Shown here: positions 1 to 5,196 of the stretch, one piece after another
How the letters are laid out: each line of letters opens with the position of its first letter
Position numbering within the stretch: position 1 is the stretch's first letter
NCBI GenBank assembly: GCA_016201085.1
Contig: JACQDO010000336.1
Location: 1 to 6,593, forward strand
From: Hyphomicrobiales bacterium
GTDB taxonomy: Bacteria; Pseudomonadota; Alphaproteobacteria; Rhizobiales; Xanthobacteraceae
Length of the DNA: 6,593 nucleotides
Direction of reading: 5' to 3'
The notes under the pieces: generated by a model
What the model was told of the DNA's origin: nothing
Seen by the model: only the letters and a program-made list of their open reading frames with translations
Database searches by the model: none
Translations under genes and position numbers: made by a program

Positions 1-374
1 CGGAGATGATCCGCAAGTGGCCGCTGCCGTTCATCATCGACCATATGGGCCGTGTGCCGGCGGCCGCCGGCGTCGATCAGCCGCCGCTGCGCGCGCTCGT
101 AGAACTGGCAAAGCTCGATAATTGCTGGATCAAGGTGTGCGGCTCCGAGCGCATCGCGATGCCGCCTTATGCGGCGGCGGTGCCGATCGCCCATGCCTTG
201 GCGGAAGCTGCGCCTACCCGCGTGCTGTGGGGCACCGATTTCCCTCACCCGAACGCCAGCCACGCGGCCGACGAGGCCGATCTGGTCGACCTGGTGCCGC
301 AATTCGCGCCGGAGGTGCTGGCGCAACAGCGCCTGCTGGTGGACAATCCGGCCCGGTTATACGGTTTCAAATAA
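1..374 (+). CDS. Amidohydrolase (LigI-like TIM-barrel metal hydrolase), C-terminal part
   Basis: The reading frame is open from the left edge (codons in phase from base 3), so the Met at base 6 is almost certainly internal and the gene starts outside the window. The visible 123 residues are the C-terminal part of an amidohydrolase-2 (PF04909) protein, a family usually about 270-300 aa long. Two segments identify it: FIIDHMGR, a barrel strand near the middle of the fold, and VLWGTDFPHPN, which carries the conserved catalytic Asp. The ending DNPARLYGF is typical of the subgroup containing 2-pyrone-4,6-dicarboxylate lactonase (LigI). Members hydrolyse lactones or decarboxylate/hydrolyse small aromatic-derived acids in the cytoplasm. 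The exact substrate cannot be read from this part. A solute-binding protein follows after 37 bp on the same strand, which suggests an operon in which the receptor supplies the hydrolase's substrate. The family call is firm; the LigI-type activity is only likely. Confidence 0.88.
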   Translation, partial: EMIRKWPLPFIIDHMGRVPAAAGVDQPPLRALVELAKLDNCWIKVCGSERIAMPPYAAAVPIAHALAEAAPTRVLWGTDFPHPNASHAADEADLVDLVPQFAPEVLAQQRLLVDNPARLYGFK

Positions 375-411
375 CAAGAAACGCGCACGCATCACCCATG
401 GAGGATGAGAT

Positions 412-1401
412 ATGAGCAAGGGGCTCGCCCAATTCACCCGCCGCTGCGCGCTGCTGGCACTGCCGGCGGCGCTGCTATTGACGCCGCTGCAACCGGCGCA
501 GGCGGCCTGGCCGGAGAAGCCGATCAAGCTGGTGCTGCCGTTCGGCCCCGGCGGCGTCGCCGATGTGACCTCGCGCATCATGGCCGACAAGCTTAGCCAG
601 AAACTCAACCAGCGCGTGGTGATCGAGAACATGCCGGGCCCCGGTGGCATCGCCGCCGCGCGCGCGGTCGCCGGTGCCGCGCCCGACGGCTACACCATGG
701 CGCTGGTCACCAACGGCACCGCGATCAGCGTGGCGGCGTTCAAGAGCCTGCCGTTCGATCCGGTGAAGGATTTCGACATGGTGTCGATGGTCGGCACCTT
801 CGATCTGGTGTTCGTGGTCAGAGCGGATTCGGAATTCAAGACGCTCGGCGATTTCCTGAAAGCCGCGCGCGCGGAGCCCGGCAAACTCAATATCGGCACG
901 ATCTCGGTCGGCGGTACGCAGAACCTCGGCGGCGAGTTGTTCAAGTCGGAAGGCGCGCTCAACGTGCAGATCGTGCCCTACAAGACGTCGCCCGACATCG
1001 TGGTGGCGCTGCTGCGCAACGACGTGCAGCTGATGATCGATTTTCCGCCGGCGGTCAAAGGGCAGGTCGCCGACGGCAAGCTGCGCATCCTCGCCGTCTC
1101 CAGCCCGCAGGAATCGCCATTGTTTCCCGGCATCCCGACCGTCGATAAAGCCGGCGTGAAAGGCTACGAGGTGATCTCGTGGAACAGCGTCGCGGTGCCC
1201 AAGGGCACGCCAAAAGAGATCGTTGTCGCCATGAGCAAGGCGATGCACGAAGTGCTGGCGATGCCGGACGTCAAGGAACAGTTCGCCAGAGTCGGCGTCG
1301 TCGCGCATCCGAGCACGCCGGAAGAGCTGATGGGGCGGCTCACTTCCGACATCAAGAAATGGGACGCCGTCATCGTGAAGGCGGGCATCCCGAAGAAGTA
1401 G
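412..1401 (+). CDS. Bug-family (TctC-like) tripartite tricarboxylate transporter substrate-binding protein
   Basis: This is a complete 329-aa periplasmic solute receptor of the Bug/TctC family (PF03401), at the usual family length. The ATG at 412 is supported by GGAGG at 400-404 with 7 bp spacing. Residues 1-31 form a signal peptide: twin Arg at 10-11, a hydrophobic core at about 13-25, and an AQA cleavage site before Ala32. The mature N-terminus runs into the family signature WPEKPIKLVLPFGPGG (33-48), and the second hallmark is ENMPGPGG (72-79). PDGYT (91-95) and IPTVDKAG (241-248) are also typical. Such receptors deliver carboxylates to TctAB permeases, but no tctA or tctB is visible here, as is usual for the many orphan Bug receptors in proteobacteria. 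The LigI-like hydrolase 37 bp upstream hints at an aromatic-derived or small carboxylic acid ligand; that is inference. A large GC hairpin begins 8 bp after the stop and may end or stabilise the transcript. Confidence 0.95.
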   Translation: MSKGLAQFTRRCALLALPAALLLTPLQPAQAAWPEKPIKLVLPFGPGGVADVTSRIMADKLSQKLNQRVVIENMPGPGGIAAARAVAGAAPDGYTMALVTNGTAISVAAFKSLPFDPVKDFDMVSMVGTFDLVFVVRADSEFKTLGDFLKAARAEPGKLNIGTISVGGTQNLGGELFKSEGALNVQIVPYKTSPDIVVALLRNDVQLMIDFPPAVKGQVADGKLRILAVSSPQESPLFPGIPTVDKAGVKGYEVISWNSVAVPKGTPKEIVVAMSKAMHEVLAMPDVKEQFARVGVVAHPSTPEELMGRLTSDIKKWDAVIVKAGIPKK

Positions 1402-1408
1402 TGGCGTG

Positions 1409-1486
1409 CCCCGGATGCGACGCAGCACCATAAGCGCGTTTACGCGCGTCTTCGACGCGCTATGGTGATGCGTCGCTGATCCGGGG
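1409..1486. repeat. Intergenic palindromic repeat, first half (long hairpin)
   Basis: Left arm 1409-1432 pairs with right arm 1461-1486. The ends are CCCCGGAT and ATCCGGGG, and there is one mismatch and a 2-nt bulge in the middle. The stem continues inward as AGCGCGT (1433-1439) pairing with ACGCGCT (1455-1461), leaving a loop of about 15 nt. The element lies wholly between the Bug gene and the ceramidase-like gene. From memory, this CCCCGGAT...ATCCGGGG palindrome with a GCGACGCAG-type arm is a dispersed repeat of Bradyrhizobium-type genomes. It follows the Bug stop by 7 bp and could act as a transcript end or an RNA-stabilising structure, although no long U-tract follows it directly. Confidence 0.8.
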
Positions 1487-1512
1487 CCCTTTCAAACTCA
1501 GAGTTTTTGAAG

Positions 1513-1567
1513 GTCCCGGTTCTGCAGCGCACCGTTCGTTTCACTCACGCTGCGCTGCGCCCGGGAC
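1513..1567. repeat. Intergenic palindromic repeat, second half
   Basis: Left arm 1513-1534 (GTCCCGG...GCAGCGCACCG) pairs imperfectly with right arm 1548-1567 (CGCTGCGCTGCGCCCGGGAC). Together with the preceding palindrome it forms a composite element, and the two are joined by an AT-richer dyad at 1494-1506 (AAACTC/GAGTTT). The right end lies 8 bp before the ATG of the ceramidase-like gene, so GGGA within the arm (1563-1566) may double as a weak ribosome binding site. The arms are clear; the idea of one mobile composite unit is inference. Confidence 0.7.
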
Positions 1568-1575
1568 ACGATCCG

Positions 1576-2241
1576 ATGTGGTCCACGCCGATCGATCTTT
1601 ATTGCGAGCGTCTCGATCCGACATTCTGGGCGGAGCCGGTGAATGCGCTCACCAACGCGGCATTTTTCGTCGCCGCCTGGGCGGCGTTCCGGCTATGGCG
1701 GCGTGAAGGTCATGGCGACCGCGCCATCCTGGCGCTGATCCTGGTCGCCGCGGCGGTGGGGCTCGGCTCGTTCGCCTTCCATACATTGGCGACGCGCGGC
1801 GCCATGCTGCTCGATGTCACGCCCATCGGCATCTTCATTTACGGCTACGTCCTGCTGGCGCTGCGGCGTTTCCTGGCGCTGTTCTGGCCGTTGACGCTCG
1901 GTCTGCTGGCCGCCTTCATGGCGCTGTCGCTCGGCCTGGCGCTAGGCGTGCCGCGCACGGTGCTGGACGGATCGAGCGGATATTTTCCCGCGCTGGCGGT
2001 GCTGTTCGCGCTTGGCTGGTGGCAGCGCGAGCGCGTGCAGGGGCGGGCGCTGCTGCTGGCGGGAGTGATGTTCGCCGCCTCGATCGCCTTGCGCATCGCC
2101 GATCTGCCGCTGTGCGGCGCGTTTCCGCTCGGCACGCATTTCCTCTGGCATATACTCAACGCGGCGGTGATTTACGCGGTGCTGTACGGCGCCATCGGCG
2201 AGCGGCAAGGCCATTTCACGATGCCCAAAGCCGCCTGTTAG
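1576..2241 (+). CDS. Alkaline-ceramidase-like seven-helix membrane hydrolase (CREST superfamily)
   Basis: The protein is 221 aa from the ATG at 1576 and is an integral membrane protein with about seven hydrophobic segments (roughly residues 22-40, 48-70, 76-94, 98-125, 135-148, 157-175 and 186-206). The family is alkaline ceramidase (PF05875). The CREST metal-hydrolase residues are all present: Ser65 and His69 in SFAFH, Asp80 in DVTPI, and His188 and His192 in GTHFLWH. Their spacing (S+4=H, H+11=D, H+4=H) matches what I recall for human ACER3. The N-terminal CERLDPTFWAEPVN carries Asp7, Glu11 and Glu20, which resemble the acidic calcium site of the eukaryotic enzymes. By family it would hydrolyse an amide bond in a lipid; the bacterial substrate is unknown. 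An in-frame TTG at 1507 would add 23 residues encoded by the palindromic repeat, so I chose the ATG. The stop codon abuts the stop of the convergent monooxygenase. Confidence 0.9.
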   Translation: MWSTPIDLYCERLDPTFWAEPVNALTNAAFFVAAWAAFRLWRREGHGDRAILALILVAAAVGLGSFAFHTLATRGAMLLDVTPIGIFIYGYVLLALRRFLALFWPLTLGLLAAFMALSLGLALGVPRTVLDGSSGYFPALAVLFALGWWQRERVQGRALLLAGVMFAASIALRIADLPLCGAFPLGTHFLWHILNAAVIYAVLYGAIGERQGHFTMPKAAC

Positions 2242-3426
2242 CTACGACCCCGCGTACAGCAAGGCGATGCCTTCGTAGCTCTGCTGCGGGCTGCGGCCGG
2301 CCAGCGCCATATCGCGCAGCTCGGCGGCGACGCCGCGCGCGTGATAGAACTCGCCATAGACGCGCGCCATGATCTGCACGCGGCCGGTGCGCAGGTAGCG
2401 CTCGTTCTGATAGGCCGCAAACGCCGCCGGCAGATCGTCGGGCGTGGCCGCCACTCTCTCGGCCAGCGTCACCGCGTCCTCGGTCGCCATGCAGGCGCCC
2501 TGCGCGAGATATTGCAGCATCGGATGCGCGGCGTCGCCGAGCAGCGTGACGCGGCCTTGCGTCCAGTTCTTCACCGGCTCGCGATCGCACAGCACCCACA
2601 GCCGCCAGGTCTCGATGCGCTCGAGCAGGCGCAACACTTCCGGCCGCAGGCCCTGGAAATGCTTCCACAGCAGTTCCTTGCTGCCTTCCGCGTTCCAGCC
2701 CTCCTCGTAATGGTCGGAGTGGAACACCGCGACCAGATTGTACAGTTCGCCGCGGCGCAGCGGATAATGCACGAAGTGGCAGCGCGGTCCCGCCCACAGC
2801 ACCACGTCCGGCCGCCACAGGTCGTCGGGCACCTCGGATCGCTTGAGCACGGCGCGATAGGCGATGTGTCCCGACACGCGCGGCTTGCCGTCGCCGACGA
2901 TGCGTTCGCGGACCTTCGACCACATGCCGTCGCAGCCGATCAGCGCCCGCCCTTCGACGCGTTCGCCGTTCTCCAGCGTGACGCTCACGTGGTCGCCGTG
3001 ATCCTCGAAGCCCTCGACCTTGCGGCTGGTCTCCAGCGTGACGAGGGGGCTCGTCTCGCAGGCCTTGAGGAAAGTGGCGTGGATGTCGGCGCGATGGGTA
3101 ACCGCGTAAGGCTGGCCGAAGCGGGCCATGAACTCGGCCCCGAGCGGGATGCGGGTGACCAGTTTGCCAGTCACCGCGTCGCGCATTTCCTGCGCCGGCG
3201 GGCGGTGGGCGTCGGCCAGCACGGCGTCCTTGAGGCCGACCTTCTCCAGCACGCGGAAGATATTGGGGCCGCGCTGCATGCCGGCGCCGACCTCGCGAAA
3301 CTCGGGCGCCTGCTCGAACACGCGCACCGGAAAGCCCTTTTGCGCCAGCGCATAGGCGGCGATCAGGCCGCCTATGCCGCCACCGGAGATCAGGAAGGGG
3401 GCGGAGCTACCGTTTGTGCTGGCCAT
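2242..3426 (-). CDS. FAD-dependent monooxygenase, probable 3-hydroxybenzoate 6-hydroxylase
   Basis: This is a complete 394-aa class A flavoprotein aromatic hydroxylase. GAGG sits 8 bp upstream of the ATG at 3426. In order: the Rossmann motif GGGIGG (15-20) with the ribose-binding acidic residue in VFEQ (Glu38); the DG motif GCDGMWSKVR (164-173), which contacts FAD and NAD(P)H; and the FAD-binding GD motif GRVTLLGDAAHPM (291-303). HFVHYPL places His217 four residues before Tyr221, and Gln309 sits in YLAQGACMATEDA. These resemble the His, Tyr and Gln I recall as active-site residues in Rhodococcus 3-hydroxybenzoate 6-hydroxylase. That enzyme converts 3-hydroxybenzoate to gentisate with NADH and O2 in the cytosol. 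Salicylate 1-hydroxylase or another class A hydroxylase remains possible. No gentisate dioxygenase or regulator lies beside it, so it appears monocistronic. It converges on the ceramidase-like gene with no intergenic base. Confidence 0.9.
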   Translation of the reverse strand: MASTNGSSAPFLISGGGIGGLIAAYALAQKGFPVRVFEQAPEFREVGAGMQRGPNIFRVLEKVGLKDAVLADAHRPPAQEMRDAVTGKLVTRIPLGAEFMARFGQPYAVTHRADIHATFLKACETSPLVTLETSRKVEGFEDHGDHVSVTLENGERVEGRALIGCDGMWSKVRERIVGDGKPRVSGHIAYRAVLKRSEVPDDLWRPDVVLWAGPRCHFVHYPLRRGELYNLVAVFHSDHYEEGWNAEGSKELLWKHFQGLRPEVLRLLERIETWRLWVLCDREPVKNWTQGRVTLLGDAAHPMLQYLAQGACMATEDAVTLAERVAATPDDLPAAFAAYQNERYLRTGRVQIMARVYGEFYHARGVAAELRDMALAGRSPQQSYEGIALLYAGS

Positions 3427-3518
3427 GGGAATTACCTCACTACACGAAATAAAGAGTTGGTTTCACGCGCAACATAATCGCCTCTGCGCCGGACGCAAAG
3501 TGGGTCGCGGTTTGTAAC

Positions 3519-3548
3519 TAAAAAGCCCGCCGGTGTGGCCAGCGGGCC
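3519..3548 (-). terminator. Rho-independent terminator, minus strand
   Basis: Read on the minus strand, GCCCGC (3547-3542) pairs with GCGGGC (3530-3525) around an 11-nt loop and is followed by five T (3524-3520). This is a standard intrinsic terminator. The nearest minus-strand gene upstream is the CHRD-domain gene, whose stop lies about 158 bp away with a palindromic repeat in between. The terminator also insulates the monooxygenase promoter region, which begins just beyond it. Confidence 0.75.
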
Positions 3549-3555
3549 TCATTAC

Positions 3556-3698
3556 CTTGTCATTCCGGGGCGCACCGAAGGTGCGAACCCGGAATCCAGA
3601 AACACCCTCCGGAATTCTCATCTGGATTCCGGGTCCGGCACATCCAGGTCGGCTTCTGCCGACCTGGACAATTTTAAATGCCGTCCCCGAATGACGAG
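3556..3698. repeat. Cloverleaf-like intergenic repeat with three internal hairpins
   Basis: The outer stem is 3556-3570 with 3685-3698 (CATTCCGGGG against CCCCGAATG, one bulge, one wobble). Inside lie three hairpins. The first is CGCACC-GAA-GGTGCG (3571-3585). The second is a perfect 13-bp stem, 3588-3600 with 3621-3633 (CCCGGAATCCAGA/TCTGGATTCCGGG), around a 20-nt loop. The third is a perfect 10-bp stem with a TTCT loop (3644-3667). The TCATTCCGGGG...GGAATCCAG...CTGGATTCCGGG pattern is, from memory, a widespread dispersed repeat of Bradyrhizobium-type genomes. It starts 8 bp after the CHRD stop codon (minus-strand sense) and ends 8 bp short of the terminator. Confidence 0.85.
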
Positions 3699-3705
3699 AA
3701 AAAAC

Positions 3706-4140
3706 TTATTTGGTCAGTTGGCCGCGGATCTCGCCGCCTTTGTTGGCGGCGGTGTGGATGTTGACGTACCACTTGCCGGCCAGCATGTCGGCGGCCTGGG
3801 CGTCGGTCAGCGTGGCCGAGCCTTCGAAGGCGCCTTTGTCGGCGCCGGCGATCGGAACCGCCACGGCGCCGTTCTTGCCGGCTTCGCCGGCATGGAAATG
3901 GGCGGCGGTGGCCGGCCCGCTCAGGCCGGAGACATTGCCCTTCCAGGTGAGTTTCTTGCTGGCGTCGTCATAGGTCGCGGTGAGCGTGCCGCTGCCAGTG
4001 CTGGTGTTGGGCGGCACCTCGCTCGACGCCTTCAGGTCGGCTTTCAGATTGACCATGGCCGCCATTGAAGGGCTGGCGAGGACAAGCGCGGTGGCGCATG
4101 CGAGAGCGGCCAGAGTCGACCGCAGAACCGGCGATATCAT
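3706..4140 (-). CDS. Secreted CHRD-domain protein
   Basis: The product is 144 aa. The ATG at 4140 has GGAGG at 4151-4147 with 6 bp spacing. Residues 1-28 are a signal peptide: Arg7, a hydrophobic core at about 9-22, and cleavage near SMAA. The rest is a single CHRD domain (PF07452, about residues 31-143). Hallmarks are the early SSEVPP (39-44), AAHFHAGEAGKNG (79-91) with two histidines, WYVNIHT (124-130) and the closing GGEIRGQL (135-142). CHRD domains are named after the chordin repeats of animal BMP antagonists. Bacterial single-domain versions are exported to the periplasm or outside, and their role is unknown to me. The mature chain has no cysteine, unlike redox or disulfide-rich proteins. 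A 7-bp dyad lies just upstream of the ribosome binding site. The zinc-ribbon gene ends 80 bp upstream on the same strand, so co-transcription is possible. Confidence 0.92.
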   Translation of the reverse strand: MISPVLRSTLAALACATALVLASPSMAAMVNLKADLKASSEVPPNTSTGSGTLTATYDDASKKLTWKGNVSGLSGPATAAHFHAGEAGKNGAVAVPIAGADKGAFEGSATLTDAQAADMLAGKWYVNIHTAANKGGEIRGQLTK

Positions 4141-4155
4141 GGGGCTCCTCCGTGA

Positions 4156-4176
4156 ATAGGCTTACGTGCAGCCTAT
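4156..4176. promoter_or_regulatory. Inverted repeat in the CHRD gene leader (operator or 5' UTR hairpin)
   Basis: ATAGGCT (4156-4162) and AGCCTAT (4170-4176) are perfect reverse complements separated by TACGTGC. In the direction of transcription the dyad ends 4 bp before the GGAGG of the CHRD gene. It could be a regulator-binding site or an mRNA hairpin that limits ribosome access. The symmetry is seen directly; the function is inferred. Confidence 0.4.
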
Positions 4177-4220
4177 GAGGGAAACACCGCACGCTAGCAG
4201 CTATTCCGGAGCTTCGCCCT

Positions 4221-4418
4221 TCAATGCGTCGTGAGCGGGATCGAGGTGGTGGAGGCTTCGCCGCAGGCGTCGCACTCCCAGTGATGGCGGATTTCGCCGC
4301 CCTCGACGAATTCCGACATATAGGGCGCGACCATCACGTCGCCGCAGTGCTGGCAGCGCACCGGGCTGGCGAATGTACGGATTCTCGAAAGCCTGGCCGT
4401 GTCGATATGGAGCCGCAT
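4221..4418 (-). CDS. Small zinc-ribbon protein (65 aa), function unknown
   Basis: The start is ATG at 4418 (MRLHIDTARL), chosen because GAGGAGG lies 9 bp upstream (4434-4428). The only upstream alternative, GTG at 4445, would put that ribosome binding site inside the coding sequence. Cys22/Cys25 (CQHCG) and Cys49/Cys52 (CDACG) make two zinc knuckles 23 residues apart, with His45-His46 just before the second pair. The segment between them (MSEFVEGGEIRHHWE) reads as a beta-hairpin of a zinc ribbon. There is no signal peptide or membrane segment, so the protein is probably cytoplasmic. I recall similar short conserved hypotheticals in Bradyrhizobium genomes but no assigned role. It is divergent from another small zinc-ribbon gene at 4666 and precedes the CHRD gene by 80 bp. 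A longer frame covering 4201-4578 lacks these motifs and is treated as a shadow. Confidence 0.8.
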   Translation of the reverse strand: MRLHIDTARLSRIRTFASPVRCQHCGDVMVAPYMSEFVEGGEIRHHWECDACGEASTTSIPLTTH

Positions 4419-4443
4419 GATCGAAGGCCTCCTCTGCTCGTCC

Positions 4444-4462
4444 ACTCCGTAACTCGCGGAGT
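4444..4462. promoter_or_regulatory. Short dyad upstream of the minus-strand zinc-ribbon gene
   Basis: ACTCCG (4444-4449) and CGGAGT (4457-4462) are perfect inverted repeats with a 7-nt spacer, about 10 bp upstream of the GAGGAGG ribosome binding site. The position is like that of the dyad before the CHRD gene, although the sequences differ. With only six paired bases this may be chance. Confidence 0.25.
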
Positions 4463-4597
4463 AGAGACCAACCGTGGCGAGGAAACGACGCCGAGGTGAT
4501 ATTACGGTGACCGGCAGGATAAAGTTTTGCGACAGAATGCAACGACAGACCGCAGTGCAGCAAACAAAGTTCCGACAATTTTACTAATGGGTCGCGG

Positions 4598-4609
4598 CGC
4601 TATAAATAG
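4598..4609 (+). promoter_or_regulatory. Possible -10 region/dyad (TATAAA) upstream of the plus-strand zinc-ribbon gene
   Basis: GCTAT-AA-ATAGC is a short palindrome containing TATAAA (4601-4606) in the AT-richest part of the window, 57 bp before the start at 4666. No convincing -35 box lies 16-18 bp upstream (CCGACA at 4572 is too far). A second candidate is the extended -10-like TGCTACAC at 4632-4639. Treat both as weak. Confidence 0.25.
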
Positions 4610-4665
4610 CCAGGGGAATTCTGCTAGTCAGTGCTACACGATTTTACCGAACAAGCGGACGTGAA

Positions 4666-4872
4666 ATGTCGAAACAGGCGATGCGCGAAGAGGCGGAGCG
4701 ACTGGTGCGGGAGGCGATGGAGAAAAAATCCGTCGCCATCAAAAAGGTCGATACACGGATTGAGGCCAAATGCGGCAAATGCGGCACCGTCAATAAAGTC
4801 ATGGCGGCGCCTGGCGAGACCCGCGTGAAGTACAAATGCAGGGAATGCGGGCAGCAGCAAAACGCGCTGTGA
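4666..4872 (+). CDS. Small zinc-ribbon protein (68 aa), function unknown
   Basis: The product has two parts. Residues 1-33 are highly charged and helical (REEAERLVREAMEKKSV). Residues 34-64 are a zinc ribbon with Cys36/Cys39 (CGKCG) and Cys58/Cys61 (CRECG), 18 residues apart, flanking a strand-turn-strand (VNKVMAAPGETRVKYK). There is no signal peptide, so it is probably cytoplasmic. The layout recalls short MJ0042-type or other nucleic-acid/protein-binding zinc ribbons, but I cannot name a function. ATG 4666 has only a weak upstream purine run (CGGA at 4656-4659). It is divergent from the other zinc-ribbon gene across a 247-bp region and is followed after 48 bp by the 3' end of the oppositely oriented tRNA gene. 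No clear terminator lies in that gap. GC is visibly lower than in neighbouring enzyme genes. Confidence 0.8.
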   Translation: MSKQAMREEAERLVREAMEKKSVAIKKVDTRIEAKCGKCGTVNKVMAAPGETRVKYKCRECGQQQNAL

Positions 4873-4920
4873 TGCCGTCGCGCTAGCGTTTCAATCGATC
4901 GTTCTAAAACGGCAGGGAAT

Positions 4921-4995
4921 TGGTGAGCGGGGAGGGGATCGAACCCTCGACCACTTGATTAAAAGTCAAGTGCTCTACCACTGAGCTACCCGCCC
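4921..4995 (-). tRNA. tRNA-Lys (anticodon UUU), CCA encoded
   Basis: The minus-strand sequence folds as a full cloverleaf of 75 nt including CCA. Acceptor GGGCGGG pairs with CCCGCTC (one G-U). The D stem is GCTC/GAGC around AGTGGTA, and the anticodon stem is CTTGA/TCAAG. The anticodon loop CTTTTAA gives anticodon TTT. The variable loop is TGGTC, and the T arm is GAGGG-TTCGATC-CCCTC. The discriminator base is A (4924), followed by genomic CCA (4923-4921). It reads AAA and AAG lysine codons. The 5' end lies 10 bp from an inverted-repeat element (5006-5116), so its promoter must overlap or lie beyond that element. No good terminator is visible downstream; only a loose TGCCGT/ACGGCA pairing is present. 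Confidence 0.97.
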
Positions 4996-5005
4996 TTTTA
5001 GTTTG

Positions 5006-5116
5006 GCGCATGGTCTTATCCGACCTTGCTTCGCCCGCCGAAGCGGGCTTCGCGAAGGCGGGAAACCGCCGCCAATCCCCGATCAAGTCGGGGACAAGCC
5101 TTTCGGGACCATGCGC
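5006..5116. repeat. Intergenic inverted-repeat element upstream of tRNA-Lys
   Basis: The ends are a perfect 10-bp inverted repeat, GCGCATGGTC (5006-5015) and GACCATGCGC (5107-5116). Inside are GCCCGC-CGAA-GCGGGC (5033-5048) and TCCCCGA-TCAAG-TCGGGGA (5076-5094), both perfect stems, plus the short palindrome CTTCGCGAAG (5048-5057). The architecture (terminal arms enclosing GC hairpins, no coding capacity) is that of a dispersed non-autonomous intergenic repeat, and it differs in sequence from the repeats at 3556 and 6419. The rest of the gap (5117-5229) holds the M20 gene's likely promoter and nothing else I can identify. Confidence 0.7.
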
Positions 5117-5196
5117 TGCGGGCCGGTTTACGGGCGCGCTTATGCCCGGTCAATAGGCGCATGCCGTATTGTTGATCTCGCGCAAGCCCCGCGATT

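Noticed and set aside
475..1431. Long minus-strand open frame (318 codons) opposite the Bug gene
   Set aside because: It has His/Arg/Asp-rich, low-complexity composition with no recognisable motif, and it lies opposite a gene with full family signatures. It is a GC-rich antisense shadow.
1507..1575. TTG-start N-terminal extension of the ceramidase-like protein
   Set aside because: The extension is encoded by an intergenic palindrome, and the family N-terminus begins at the ATG at 1576.
2341..3477. Plus-strand open frame of 378 codons opposite the monooxygenase
   Set aside because: It is exactly antisense to a complete FAD monooxygenase with all motifs, has no ribosome binding site, and its composition is typical of shadow frames in high-GC DNA.
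3556..3698. Possible CRISPR or structured non-coding RNA gene
   Set aside because: There are no regularly spaced direct repeats. The stems are nested inverted repeats typical of dispersed intergenic elements, and no promoter of its own is evident.
3535..4068. Plus-strand frame of 177 codons across the repeat and the CHRD gene
   Set aside because: It reads through the palindromic repeat and the antisense of a well-supported CHRD gene, so it has no independent support.
4201..4578. Minus-strand frame of 125 codons spanning the zinc-ribbon region
   Set aside because: It is Arg-rich and motif-free. The overlapping frame at 4221-4418 has GAGGAGG and two CxxC knuckles.
4873..4920. Possible terminator between the zinc-ribbon gene and tRNA-Lys
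   Set aside because: TGCCGT and ACGGCA can pair, but the loop is about 30 nt and no T-tract follows on either strand.
4904..5086. Minus-strand frame of 60 codons covering the tRNA
   Set aside because: It is mostly translated tRNA-Lys, a frequent false gene call.
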